A DNA stretch of 64,000 nt from Shewanella sp. UCD-KL12 (GCF_001957125.1 NZ_MPHJ01000009.1:1-64000); one strand, 5' to 3'; shown: positions 37,162-47,133, counted from the first letter of the stretch. Notes: generated by a model from the sequence alone, not told the origin. Translations and numbers: made by a program.

Positions 37162-37398
37162 ATTCTCAGGGCGGGGTGAAACTCCCCACCGGCGGTGATA
37201 GTACTGAACGCATCCAATGATGCAATGATGTCTTAAGCCCGCGAGCGCCCATACCTACATCTTGTAGGCTTTGGGGTCAGCAGATCTGGTGTGCTTATTT
37301 AAACGAGTTTAAAGAGCGATTCCAGAGCCGACGGTAATGCACTTACAACTCATCGCATTATGCAGCAGTTGTCAGTCTGAGTCCGGATGAAAGAGAAT
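37162..37398 (+). promoter_or_regulatory. FMN riboswitch (RFN element) of ribB
   Basis: The conserved blocks appear in order: AGGGCGGGGTGAAACTCCCC, ACCGGCGGT, AAGCCCGCGAGCG, GGTCAGCAGATCTGGT, TTCCAGAGCCGACGGT and AGTCCGGATGAAAGAGAA. The closing P1 stem pairs 37162–37167 with 37393–37398. Binding of FMN is known to switch off translation or transcription of riboflavin genes. One variable arm (37335–37372) is long and has two mutually exclusive pairings. Confidence 0.96.
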
Positions 37399-37556
37399 GT
37401 AAGATGGAACAAGAGTCGTTATTAACATGCCTTTATTGGTATCTGTTAGCACGCTTTCTGTTCTGCTGATGCACCAGCATTTACCATCATGCCAGTGTCA
37501 TTTTCTGCACGCCCTGATTCTGGAAAACCCAATGTTGTTTATTAAGGATTTTAACC

Positions 37557-38210
37557 ATGAATCAGTCACTACTTTCTCCATACGGCACAGCGATTAACCG
37601 TGTCGAAACCGCATTAAAAGCACTACAGCAAGGTCGAGGAGTTCTTGTCGTCGATGACGAAGACAGGGAAAATGAAGGCGATCTCATCTATTCCGCTGAA
37701 ATGCTAACCAATGAACAAATGGCACTACTTATTCGTGAGTGTAGCGGGATAGTTTGCCTCTGCCTTACCGATGAACATGTAAAGCATTTAGCCTTACCTC
37801 CTATGGTAGAAGATAACTCTAGCCAATACGGCACCGCCTTCACTGTCAGCATTGAAGCTAAGGTCGGTGTAACCACAGGAGTTTCGGCAGCAGATAGGGT
37901 CACAACAATTAAAGCTGCCATAGCCGACGACGCAGTGGCTAGCGATCTTGCTCGCCCAGGACATGTTTATCCACTCCGAGCTCAGCCTGGAGGTGTACTA
38001 ACACGTCGCGGCCATACCGAAGGTACAATAGACCTTATGAAGCTGGCTGGTTTAAAGCCTGCAGGCGTACTGTGTGAGGTTACAAATGTTGATGGCACTA
38101 TGGCCAGGCTTCCTGAGATCATCGAGTTTGGCATCAAACATGACCTACCCGTGCTTTCTATTGAAGATATTGTCGAATTCAGACATGCAATGATGGCTAA
38201 AGTTAGCTAG
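37557..38210 (+). CDS. ribB: 3,4-dihydroxy-2-butanone 4-phosphate synthase
   Basis: RibB converts ribulose 5-phosphate to 3,4-dihydroxy-2-butanone 4-phosphate for riboflavin synthesis. The acidic DDEDRENEGD motif (metal site) and RPGHVYPLRA are intact. It is 217 residues, a stand-alone RibB without the GTP cyclohydrolase II domain. It lies about 160 bp after the FMN riboswitch, as in enteric bacteria, and ends with a terminator. Confidence 0.97.
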   Translation: MNQSLLSPYGTAINRVETALKALQQGRGVLVVDDEDRENEGDLIYSAEMLTNEQMALLIRECSGIVCLCLTDEHVKHLALPPMVEDNSSQYGTAFTVSIEAKVGVTTGVSAADRVTTIKAAIADDAVASDLARPGHVYPLRAQPGGVLTRRGHTEGTIDLMKLAGLKPAGVLCEVTNVDGTMARLPEIIEFGIKHDLPVLSIEDIVEFRHAMMAKVS

Positions 38211-38240
38211 TCAGCCCTCACTACAATTATCTTAGCTTGC

Positions 38241-38278
38241 TAAACAAAGAGCGTCTTTCATGCTCTTTGTTTATTTAA
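38241..38278 (+). terminator. intrinsic terminator after ribB
   Basis: A 12 bp perfect stem (38241–38252 with 38262–38273), 9-nt loop, followed by a short T-containing run. The rest of the gap to 38574 is AT-rich with no feature I can name. Confidence 0.75.
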
Positions 38279-38574
38279 AGCAAACCCTTACATTTCTTAT
38301 GGTTACTTGATTACCCTCTAGGTAAACCTAAGCAGAATCCATATCAAAAATACATTTTTTCAATACGTAGTAAATAATATAAACTCAACAAAAATAGTAC
38401 TTTAGTCGGTTTTTTGACACGTACATGATATTTCGTGACCTAGATTAGAGTTTAGTGAAATATGTATGACAGCATTGCTATGCTGTGCTATCTATTCCAA
38501 CCTCTTTTTCAATTCAGTAATTATCAGTCGCTGAAATAGATAAATATTCTGATAGTTATGCATGGAGCAGATGA

Positions 38575-41500
38575 ATGTTATCGGTATTAAATACATTGAG
38601 CCTAAAACAAAAGTTAATTTTGTTTGCCTCTATACCTATGCTGCTGCTTACAATCTTTGGCTCGATGAGAATGATGCACCTACTTGAACGGCATCAAGAA
38701 GCACAGAGAAATACACTCGCCATTGAGATCACCCGTGAAGTAGAAGAGCTCATTTTTGAACTGCAAAGAGAGCGTGGTCTCTCAGCAGGTTTTGTCAGCA
38801 GCCATGGAGAAAAATTCCATCAGGCGCTTACTTCACAAAGAGAGCATACCGATGCACAACTTGGTAAACTGCTAGACAGTGATGCGCTTCAGTTATTTAT
38901 TCAGACACTAGAGGGTGAGCAGAGCCAAACGCTAACCCTTAGAAAAAATTTAGAACGAATTAAAGCTAAAAGCCATGAGATGGATAGCATTCGACTCGGC
39001 ATCAATCAGCAACTTGATAATCAAGCTTTTCAGTTCTATTCAGAATACAACCACCACCTGCTAGTCCTCATCTCTCAGCTTCAGTTACAAACAGAAGATG
39101 CGTTACAAGCTAAGGCATATAACGACCTATTGAATGTGCTTACAGTTCAAGAGATGGCAGCTAAAGAGCGTGGTTTGATGAACCAAATGCTGTCGGCAAA
39201 ATTCTTAGATACCAGTGCATTTATCACCATTAAGAGTATCGAACATCAACTGAATGAAGCTATCGCTCAAACACTCTCAACTGCAAGTTTAAACAACCAA
39301 CAACTCATCAGAGAAATACTTGCCAGCAAATCAAATCAAGAAGTGATACAAGTTAGGGATCGCTTAAGAAATCAGATATATATTGTCGAACAAAGTTATA
39401 AAATTAGTCGCTTAATGGGTTACGGCGGCCTTATTCATGACTTTAAAAACTATCTGCTTAGAGGTGAACAGCAATACTTAGATAGCTTTAATAATGGCAT
39501 GCAACAGGTGCAATTTAAGTTGAATAAATTAAAGCAAATTAAAGGCCTCCCCGACGACCAAGAGTCGGCAATTAAGCAGATTGATCATACGGTTGAGATG
39601 TATCACACCAAGATAGATCAACTACGGCAATTCAAACTACAAAATCTAAGCATTAAAGAGCAAGATACTTTGGTTCGAATCGCCGATGAGCCTATGATCA
39701 AATCCCTATCACAACTTCAATATCAAGCCCCTGAGGTAGATAGTGAGTTTTGGTGGCAAATTGCTAGCCATAGAATCGATCAACTGCATAAGCTCACTCA
39801 AAATGTCACTGAACAAATTACCCGACTAGGTTATAAACAGAAAAATGAATCACTGTTCTTTCTCGCGATAGGCTTTCTTGCAGCAATCATCAATCTAATC
39901 TTACTTATCATTATTGGCCGTAGCATGATCAGTAACTTAGTTAATAGCATTTCGCTTATCGCCAGAGATATGCAGAAAATGGCTAAAAACCCAAGTCTTG
40001 AACTTACTGTGCCTGTCAAAGGGAATGATGAAATCGCACAACTCTCTAAAGCATTAAACTCAATGCTCAAGGAGCGCCGTAAAGCCTATCGACAACTTAA
40101 TTTAGCAGCCGCAGTATTTGAGTACTCATCAGAGGGGATTGTTGTAACAGATGCCGATAACCATATTGAACTAATCAATCCAGCTTTCACTCAAATTACC
40201 GGATACAGCCTAGAAGATGTTAAGGGAAGAAATCCCTCTATCCTCAACTCCAGCCAGCAACCAAGACACTTTTATGATGGCATGTGGGATACGCTACAGA
40301 CAGAGGGGAAATGGGAAGGCGAGATCTGGAATAAACGCAAAAATGGCCAAGTGTATCCAGAATACCTAGCCATTACCGTCGTCAAAGATGATGCTGGTAA
40401 TATTATTCAACATATCGGTTTGTTTCTTGATATTAGTAATCGAAAGAAATATGAGAAAGATATCTGGTATAAAACCAATTATGACCTGCTGACCAAGTTA
40501 CCCAACCGCGTACTCTACACCACTAAAGTGCAGCAATATATTGCTACCGCTCAAGAGAATAACCATCAGTTGGCCTTATTGTTTATCGATCTAGATAGAT
40601 TCAAGTATACCAACGATATCTATGGCCACTCTGTCGGGAATGAACTACTAAGACAAGTTGCTTCAAGGCTAGAATCTCTCACGGATAATAATGACTTTAT
40701 TGCTAGGCTCAGTGGTGATGAGTTCATCATCATCTTGCCTCATCTCAAATATCGACATCAAGTACAGCAAGTCGCCGAGAAGATCATCGCTCATCTCGCA
40801 TCTCCATTTGGTGTCAACGGCGATGAGCTGATGATCTCAGCCAGCATAGGCATCAGCTTGTACCCACAAAATGGGGTAAGTGAAGAGTTACTCACTCGTA
40901 ATGCTGAAACGGCCATGTATCAAGCAAAAACAGATGGTCGTAATAGCTACCGTTACTACTCTTCAGAGATGAACCAGCATATGTTGGAGCGGATTCAACT
41001 TGAGCAGCGCCTCAGACAAGCCGTGCTGCAACATGAGTTCTGTTTACACTACCAACCTATCGTTAATGTCGATAACCACCAAATTATCGGTGTCGAAGCC
41101 CTTATACGCTGGCAAGATCCAAAATTCGGTCTAATTTCGCCAGACAAATTTATCCCCATTGCAGAAGAAACAGGACTCATTGAACCGATTGGCGAGTGGG
41201 TATTACAGCAAGCATTAAGCGATCTTGCCCATTGGCATCAACAAGGTCTGGAGATAAGCATGGCAATCAATGTCTCCGGCAGGCAATTAATCAATGAGAA
41301 TCAGCACAATTTCAGCTGTTTACTCAACGCGCAACTGCAGAAGAGTGGCATTCACCCTAGATACCTTCATATTGAAATTACAGAATCCATGCTGATGGAT
41401 GATACCGAGCAGTGTTTGCTCGCTTTAGAGTCTATTCGTTCTCTTGGCGTCGATATCTACATCGATGATTTTGGTACGGGTTACTCCTCATTGAGCTATC

Positions 41501-41778
41501 TCAAACGCTTCCCTATCTCAGTCATTAAAATAGATAAAAGCTTTGTGGACAATATGCTGGAAAGAGAGTCAGATGCTAACTTAATTAAGGCTATTGTGAT
41601 GATGGGACAAAGCCTAGGGCTCAAGCTAGTTGCCGAGGGAATAGAAAGTGAGGCACAACGTCAGCAGCTAGAAACATTAGGCTGTAATTTTGGCCAAGGC
41701 TATCTATTCTCGAGGCCTTTGCCTGCACAAAAACTACAACTCTTGCTAGAAAATCAGTTAGATAAACAGATGGGTTAA
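38575..41778 (+). CDS. NIT–HAMP–PAS–GGDEF–EAL sensor, cyclic-di-GMP enzyme
   Basis: A 1067-residue inner-membrane protein. A transmembrane segment near 15–33 is followed by a periplasmic nitrate/nitrite-sensing (NIT) type domain (LQRERGLSAGFVSS), a second segment near 425–447, HAMP, PAS (GIVVTDADNHIELINPAF), a GGDEF domain with the site SGDEF (713–717) and an EAL domain. The EAL domain keeps E841, N, E and the DD pair (964–965) of DDFGTGYSS, so it should hydrolyse c-di-GMP. In the GGDEF domain the RxxD inhibitory site is DNND, so feedback inhibition is likely lost. It may be a phosphodiesterase, a cyclase or both. GGAG lies seven bases before the ATG. Confidence 0.9.
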   Translation: MLSVLNTLSLKQKLILFASIPMLLLTIFGSMRMMHLLERHQEAQRNTLAIEITREVEELIFELQRERGLSAGFVSSHGEKFHQALTSQREHTDAQLGKLLDSDALQLFIQTLEGEQSQTLTLRKNLERIKAKSHEMDSIRLGINQQLDNQAFQFYSEYNHHLLVLISQLQLQTEDALQAKAYNDLLNVLTVQEMAAKERGLMNQMLSAKFLDTSAFITIKSIEHQLNEAIAQTLSTASLNNQQLIREILASKSNQEVIQVRDRLRNQIYIVEQSYKISRLMGYGGLIHDFKNYLLRGEQQYLDSFNNGMQQVQFKLNKLKQIKGLPDDQESAIKQIDHTVEMYHTKIDQLRQFKLQNLSIKEQDTLVRIADEPMIKSLSQLQYQAPEVDSEFWWQIASHRIDQLHKLTQNVTEQITRLGYKQKNESLFFLAIGFLAAIINLILLIIIGRSMISNLVNSISLIARDMQKMAKNPSLELTVPVKGNDEIAQLSKALNSMLKERRKAYRQLNLAAAVFEYSSEGIVVTDADNHIELINPAFTQITGYSLEDVKGRNPSILNSSQQPRHFYDGMWDTLQTEGKWEGEIWNKRKNGQVYPEYLAITVVKDDAGNIIQHIGLFLDISNRKKYEKDIWYKTNYDLLTKLPNRVLYTTKVQQYIATAQENNHQLALLFIDLDRFKYTNDIYGHSVGNELLRQVASRLESLTDNNDFIARLSGDEFIIILPHLKYRHQVQQVAEKIIAHLASPFGVNGDELMISASIGISLYPQNGVSEELLTRNAETAMYQAKTDGRNSYRYYSSEMNQHMLERIQLEQRLRQAVLQHEFCLHYQPIVNVDNHQIIGVEALIRWQDPKFGLISPDKFIPIAEETGLIEPIGEWVLQQALSDLAHWHQQGLEISMAINVSGRQLINENQHNFSCLLNAQLQKSGIHPRYLHIEITESMLMDDTEQCLLALESIRSLGVDIYIDDFGTGYSSLSYLKRFPISVIKIDKSFVDNMLERESDANLIKAIVMMGQSLGLKLVAEGIESEAQRQQLETLGCNFGQGYLFSRPLPAQKLQLLLENQLDKQMG

Positions 41779-41805
41779 GCGCATTTATGAATAGATGATA
41801 GCGTT

Positions 41806-41834
41806 AAAAAAGGAGCCTTAAGGCTCCTTTTTTT
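41806..41834. terminator. bidirectional terminator between the GGDEF–EAL gene and ftnA
   Basis: An A-run, a GGAGCC/GGCTCC stem (41812–41817 with 41822–41827), loop TTAA and a T-run of seven. It sits between convergent genes. Confidence 0.88.
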
Positions 41835-41860
41835 CTGTTGGACGACCGTTCGGCAAGGGG

Positions 41861-42388
41861 TTAAGCAACCGACTCAGTCATGACACTTGCAGACTCTTCA
41901 ACAGCCATCTGAGCAAGGTCTTTATCAACAAAGAACAGCGCCTTGCCATCTTCACCAACAAGACGAATTTTATCAACAATAGACTTAAATAACTTTTCCT
42001 CTTCATGCTGCTCAGAGACATACCACTGCAGGAAGTTAAAAGTTGAATAATCTTGATTAGTAAATGCTGCGTGAGCTAATTCATTAATCTTTGAAGTGAT
42101 CATCTGCTCATGCTCATAGGTATACTCAAACAGAGCCAGTAGAGAAGAGAACTCTGCTTGCGGTGCTTCAATCGTACCAAGTAGTGGCATACCACCTGTT
42201 TCACTCACATAAGTGAATAGTCGATGCATATGCTGCATCTCTTCATCAGCATGCACACGCATAAATTTCGCTGCGCCCTCAAACCCTTTATCTTCACACC
42301 AAGCACTCATCTGCAGATATAAATTTGAGGAGAAAAACTCCACATTAATTTGAGCATTTAGTTGATCAATCATTTTTTGCGCCAGCAT
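41861..42388 (-). CDS. ftnA: bacterial ferritin
   Basis: An iron-storage protein of 175 residues with the four-helix fold. Ferroxidase ligands are visible: E17 in NVEFFSS, E50 with HADEEMQH, and E in the third and fourth helices (EYTYEHE, SEQHEEE). It is non-haem ferritin, not bacterioferritin. Its last 10 residues are a Ser/Val-rich tail. Confidence 0.94.
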   Translation of the reverse strand: MLAQKMIDQLNAQINVEFFSSNLYLQMSAWCEDKGFEGAAKFMRVHADEEMQHMHRLFTYVSETGGMPLLGTIEAPQAEFSSLLALFEYTYEHEQMITSKINELAHAAFTNQDYSTFNFLQWYVSEQHEEEKLFKSIVDKIRLVGEDGKALFFVDKDLAQMAVEESASVMTESVA

Positions 42389-42669
42389 TTTAATTCCTCT
42401 ATACAGATATCTAAATGGCTATTTTATTGCGCTGCATTGTCATAAAAATAACAAAGAAATGCAATTAAATTTACTTAACTCACTGTTTATTAAATACAAA
42501 TAGTTATCATTAAGACGATGAAATGACCTTTAAAGACAAAGTTAAACTGCAACATTTGCTAACCAAATGAAGCAGACCTGTTAACATTTACCTCATACTA
42601 TAAGTCAGTATAGAATGACCACTAATGGAAGAGAGCAGCAAACAACTCTCAAAAGTGGCAAGGAAGACC

Positions 42670-45600
42670 ATGAACCTGACGCAAATAAGCACCAAAAATC
42701 CAGCTGGCACACTTGTGACTTTGCTGCTCATCGCTATTTTTGGCTTTCTCGCTATCTCCAAATTGCCAATACAGCTACTTCCAGACATCCAACGCCCCCA
42801 GATATCGGTTTATAACAACTGGCGCTCTGCCGCTCCCCAGGAGATGGAATCAAATATCATCGAGCCTCAAGAGTATGTGCTACGGCAGGTTCCTGGCGTT
42901 GTGGAGATGACATCAAATATTTCACAAGGTTTTGGCGCCGTCACGCTTACCTTCGAAGTCGGCAACAACATGCAAGAAGCGATGATCAATGTGATCAACG
43001 CGCTAAACCAAACACCGCCAAGACCCCTAGATGCCAATGAGCCATTTATTAATGTCGGCGGCGGTAGCGGCTCCCCCAACTTAGCCTCTTTACTCGTCAG
43101 AATGGCCCCTGATAATCCCGAAACAGACTTTGGTAAATACCAAAAACTGATCGATGATCTGGTTGAACCAAGATTAAGACAGATAACAGGTGTTGGCGCG
43201 GTTCAACTACAGAGTCGTCAACCTAAAGAGCTACATATTCAATTTGATCCCTATCGCGCTGCAGCACTGGGTATCACTTTAGATCAACTTAGAAATACCC
43301 TATCTCGCGCCGCTGATATCTCTGGCGGCACCGCGAACGTGGGTCGCCGCCAATATACGGTTAGATTCTTAGGACAATATACACCGGAAAACTTAGGTAA
43401 CCTGATCGTCACTTATAACGACGGCAGGCCGGTTTATCTAAATGAGCTCGCAGACGTCAGCGTATCGACTGCGGAGGTGCAAGGCTTCACTAAGCGTAAT
43501 GGGTACCCAGCTTACTATATGACGCTACAAGGAACCTTCGACGCCAACACAGTCACAGTGCTCGATGGTGTCAACAAGGCCATCAAGGAACTGAATGCCG
43601 GCGGTCTAAAAGACGCCGGCCTAGTGATTGACCTGTCCTTCGATGCCTCCATACATATTAAACGCGCAATTTTATTGGTAAAGGGCAACCTAGCCATAGG
43701 CGTATTACTTGCGCTCATTATTCTGTTCGCCTTCCTTCGCAGTTTTAAAGCCACCTTGATGATCGCATCAACGATTCCTGTCGCCCTGCTGATTGCTTTT
43801 TTCTCTCTAGAGGCTATGGGGCGAACCTTGAACGTAATCTCACTCGCTGGACTGGCATTTGCCGTTGGCTTAGTGCTCGATGCGGCCATAATCGTACAGG
43901 AGAATATTGTCAGACTGCTGCAAAAAGGTGAGCCTCTAAAAGAAGCAATAGCCAAGGGAACTGAGCAAGTCAGAGGCGCCTTGATGGCATCTACAGTCAC
44001 CACTGTCGCTATTTTCCTACCTATTCTATTTATGCCCGGTGTAGAGGGGCAGTTATTTTCTGATTTAGCCCTAACCCTGTCGGTTGCTGTCGTCTCCTCA
44101 TTTATCAGCGCAATCACCTTAATCCCTGTATTTAGTCTTCTTTGGCTTAAACTGCCTAAAGGAGCTGCTGACAGCAGTCAGTCTAACAAGTGGCTCAAAC
44201 TCACTCAGCTAATCCGCCGACTCACAGCGGATAAAAAAAGGGCTGCTAGCTGGTGCGCTCTACTGATACTTGGTAGTGGTGTACTCACCTTTGCCCTAAT
44301 GCCAAGATCAGACTTCCTGCCTCAAGCGCGCTCAGATGGCATATTTGCATTCTTCTCTCTCCCGCCAGGCGCCAATGTCAAAACCCTAGAAAAAGAGGTT
44401 GGCGAAGTCATTATCGAAAGGCTCAAACCTTACTATGACAAAGAGAAAGCCCCTTTCATCAAGGGCTACAACTTCTCTATGTATGCAGCATTTAATGTAT
44501 TGTTTATCTACCCTGAAGATCCCTCTGAAGCCGATCAGATGATCAAGCTGCTTAACGATGAGATCTTAATAGGACTACCTGACACTCAAGCTTTCACCAA
44601 TAGAGGGTCGTTACTACAATTTGGCTTTAATGGTGGCCGCGCAATCAACATAGATCTTCAAGGTGCTGACATGGAAGCGCTAATGGCTTCCGCTGGCAAA
44701 GGGATGGGCTTGATCACCGATGCGCTTCCTGGTGCCGTTGTCAGACCAATACCGGGTCTTTCTATGGCTCAGCCTGAGTTACAGCTAATCCCAAATGAGC
44801 GTCGACTCGCACAAGCTGGTGTCGATAAAGGGCAAATAGCGAACGCTGTTCGCGCCTATACATCAGGACTCTTTATCGGAGAGTACTTCGATGGTAATGA
44901 ACGCATGGACGTTTTACTCAAAGGTCCGAAATGGCAAGTTCCCGAGCAACTGGCTGCCACACCTGTGTTCACTCAAGCTGCAGGCATACAAACGATAGGA
45001 GAGCTGGCAAACATCAAGCGTACCGTTGGTCCAACTCAACTACAACGAGTCAACGGTAGACGTAGTGTTAGCTTACTGATTTTCCCACCAGCAGATATGT
45101 CACTCGATGAAGCCCTAGAGATTATCAATGAAAAGGCGATACCTGAGCTCAAAGCAAGCCTACCGGATAATAGCTCACTTAAGTTCCGTGGTAGTGCTGA
45201 CAAACTCGACAGCACCATCAAGGAGATGGGAGGTAACTTTTTACTTGCCGTGCTTATTCTGTTTCTCTTAATGGCTGCAATGTTTAAATCAGCCAAAGAC
45301 AGTGCCTTAGTATTACTTTCTATGCCCCTTGCCATATGTGGTGGGGTTGTCAGCTTAAGATTACTCAACTTATTCAGCTTTCAAAGCTTAGATCTTCTTA
45401 CCATGATAGGTTTCATCATCTTGCTGGGCTTAGTGGTTAATAACGCTATTCTACTTGTCGACCAAACACGTCAAGCTAGCCGTGATGGTCTTAATATTGA
45501 TGATGCTATCTATCAAGCTGTCGCTACCCGCGCACGGCCAGTTTACATGAGTACTTTGACCTCCATATTTGGCATGCTACCTCTCATGTTAGTGCCTGGT

Positions 45601-45777
45601 GTCGGCAGTGAGATCTACCGAGGATTAGCGGCTGTGATAGTGGGTGGTATGACGTTCAGCGCACTGTTTACTCTGATTTTAATGCCAAGCCTTTTAAGAG
45701 TAACCCACACACTCGACAACCGAGCCAGGACCAGCTCATTCACGCCTTTCTCAGAATCTAGTACCGGAGCTCAGTGA
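42670..45777 (+). CDS. RND-family efflux transporter permease
   Basis: An inner-membrane proton-driven pump of 1035 residues from the ATG at 42670, preceded by AAGGA five bases away (an ATG 15 codons upstream lacks this). Twelve membrane segments, two large periplasmic loops, and the motif GLAFAVGLVLDAAIIVQENI in segment 4 with its proton-relay aspartate all fit RND. The N-terminal hydrophobic segment and ISVYNNWRSAAPQEMES fit the HAE1/MmpL-like drug pumps. The adaptor gene follows with a TGATG overlap, so the order is permease then adaptor. No outer-membrane channel gene is present. Confidence 0.92.
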   Translation: MNLTQISTKNPAGTLVTLLLIAIFGFLAISKLPIQLLPDIQRPQISVYNNWRSAAPQEMESNIIEPQEYVLRQVPGVVEMTSNISQGFGAVTLTFEVGNNMQEAMINVINALNQTPPRPLDANEPFINVGGGSGSPNLASLLVRMAPDNPETDFGKYQKLIDDLVEPRLRQITGVGAVQLQSRQPKELHIQFDPYRAAALGITLDQLRNTLSRAADISGGTANVGRRQYTVRFLGQYTPENLGNLIVTYNDGRPVYLNELADVSVSTAEVQGFTKRNGYPAYYMTLQGTFDANTVTVLDGVNKAIKELNAGGLKDAGLVIDLSFDASIHIKRAILLVKGNLAIGVLLALIILFAFLRSFKATLMIASTIPVALLIAFFSLEAMGRTLNVISLAGLAFAVGLVLDAAIIVQENIVRLLQKGEPLKEAIAKGTEQVRGALMASTVTTVAIFLPILFMPGVEGQLFSDLALTLSVAVVSSFISAITLIPVFSLLWLKLPKGAADSSQSNKWLKLTQLIRRLTADKKRAASWCALLILGSGVLTFALMPRSDFLPQARSDGIFAFFSLPPGANVKTLEKEVGEVIIERLKPYYDKEKAPFIKGYNFSMYAAFNVLFIYPEDPSEADQMIKLLNDEILIGLPDTQAFTNRGSLLQFGFNGGRAINIDLQGADMEALMASAGKGMGLITDALPGAVVRPIPGLSMAQPELQLIPNERRLAQAGVDKGQIANAVRAYTSGLFIGEYFDGNERMDVLLKGPKWQVPEQLAATPVFTQAAGIQTIGELANIKRTVGPTQLQRVNGRRSVSLLIFPPADMSLDEALEIINEKAIPELKASLPDNSSLKFRGSADKLDSTIKEMGGNFLLAVLILFLLMAAMFKSAKDSALVLLSMPLAICGGVVSLRLLNLFSFQSLDLLTMIGFIILLGLVVNNAILLVDQTRQASRDGLNIDDAIYQAVATRARPVYMSTLTSIFGMLPLMLVPGVGSEIYRGLAAVIVGGMTFSALFTLILMPSLLRVTHTLDNRARTSSFTPFSESSTGAQ

Positions 45778-46880
45778 TGAAAATATTTAAACAAGCCACT
45801 CTTTATCTCAGTCTGTCTTTATCTATACTGGCTCCTAATTATGTGCATGCCGAAGATACTCAAGCGCCTGAAGAGAAAGCCAGACTTGTGAGCGTAGTTC
45901 AAGTAGAGAACCGAGCTCTCTCACCTAAGATTATGGTGATCGGCTCCGTCCACTCCAGAAGCAATGCTGAATTAACCGCAGGAATAGATGGTAAACTCGA
46001 TTGGGTACAGGAAGCGGGTACGCGGGTTGCCGCCGGAGAGGTGGTAGCAAAGTTAGAGACTATCCGTCTTTCACTACAAAAAGAGCAGCAAGAAGCCCAA
46101 ATAGAGTACGAACAAGTCGGCCTTACTCGCCTAACGAAAGAGCTAAAACGTTTAGAGAAACTAGTTGTCAGCAAAAACGCTTCAGAAACCGAGCTAGATA
46201 AGGCGCGTTCAGATAAAGATCTCGCTGCGGCTAACTTGAAACTGGCACAAATTAAACTCAAGATGATCTTAGATGATATCCGACGCACTGAGGTAAAAGC
46301 GCCTTTTGCTGGCATAATTACTGAACGCACGCGCCAAGCAGGTGAAGATATTGGGCGGTCAGCCTCTATTGTGTCTATTACTGACCCCGATAACTTAGAG
46401 ATACGTCTCCATGCACCGCTCAAGCATAGTCGCCGAGTTAAAGTAGGTGATGAGCTTAATATCTATCATAGTGAAGGTGAGTTTCACGCAAATATTCGCA
46501 GCCTTATTCCCGTATCAGATATTCGCTCGCAGACTTTTGAAGCCCGTATTGATCTTCCTATAGAGATGCAAGATGCCTTCAGCGTCGGTGAGCTTGTCTC
46601 TCTGGCGCTGCCTATCGCACCTAAACAGCTCACCACCTTAGTACCTAGAGATGCAATAATTTTACGCTCAACGGGCGCATATGTTTTTAAGATTGATCTA
46701 GATAATAAAGCGGTAAAAATAGCGGTTGAGCTTGGTGATGGTGAGGGAGATTGGATTGCCGTCAATGGCGAGTTGACGCATACAGACACAGTCGTCATTC
46801 GAGGCGCTGAGACGCTGCAAGACGGCCAGCAAGTTAAGCTACAGCAAACACCAACGACTAAGGTCGCGACAGCAAGTTAA
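45777..46880 (+). CDS. RND efflux periplasmic adaptor (membrane fusion protein)
   Basis: A signal peptide (ends near YVHA) is followed by a lipoyl-half motif, an alpha-hairpin (about 100–160, heptad-like), and a beta-barrel domain with RTEVKAPFAGIITERTRQAGEDI. This is the HlyD/AcrA family. Its ATG overlaps the stop of the permease (TGATG). It couples the pump to an outer-membrane channel encoded elsewhere. Confidence 0.92.
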   Translation: MKIFKQATLYLSLSLSILAPNYVHAEDTQAPEEKARLVSVVQVENRALSPKIMVIGSVHSRSNAELTAGIDGKLDWVQEAGTRVAAGEVVAKLETIRLSLQKEQQEAQIEYEQVGLTRLTKELKRLEKLVVSKNASETELDKARSDKDLAAANLKLAQIKLKMILDDIRRTEVKAPFAGIITERTRQAGEDIGRSASIVSITDPDNLEIRLHAPLKHSRRVKVGDELNIYHSEGEFHANIRSLIPVSDIRSQTFEARIDLPIEMQDAFSVGELVSLALPIAPKQLTTLVPRDAIILRSTGAYVFKIDLDNKAVKIAVELGDGEGDWIAVNGELTHTDTVVIRGAETLQDGQQVKLQQTPTTKVATAS

Positions 46881-46883
46881 AAA

Positions 46884-46913
46884 AAGTACCTAGGGTCTAG
46901 GCCCTAGGTACTT
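46884..46913 (-). terminator. strong hairpin, U-tract only on the minus strand
   Basis: A 12 bp perfect stem (46884–46895 with 46902–46913), 6-nt loop. Rightward of it there is no T-run (CATTG), while on the minus strand the stem is followed by a run of T. For the + strand operon it would be a poor terminator; on the minus strand it would be good, but no gene is read that way. Confidence 0.55.
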
Positions 46914-47133
46914 CATTGCCAGCCTTTTACCACAAAACTATAGTTAACTTTCTCAACCCAGTGTCAGCTTTATTCTCCTCCAATTTCTCATAACTAATAC
47001 AAAGCCAGATAAAAAACTGCTGTTGAGATCATAGTCTTCTGAATTCACCGTGGCATAATGACTATCAACTTTCGCTTTTACTAATGTCGCGTATATTTAC
47101 GTGAGGTTAAACATTCCTCATTAAGGTAGCCAG

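Noticed and set aside
37427..37600. A short frame in the ribB leader that overlaps the ribB start in another frame, as a leader peptide
   Set aside because: No ribosome site or regulatory codon pattern; the FMN riboswitch explains regulation.
42491..42516. Fur-box-like sequence upstream of ftnA
   Set aside because: Only one half-site (ATCATTA type) matches; too weak to call.
43515..44117. A 200-codon frame antisense to the RND permease
   Set aside because: Codon use and residue composition are those of an antisense shadow; no family signature or ribosome site.
45899..46423. A 174-codon frame antisense to the efflux adaptor
   Set aside because: Shadow frame over a clear adaptor gene; no motif.
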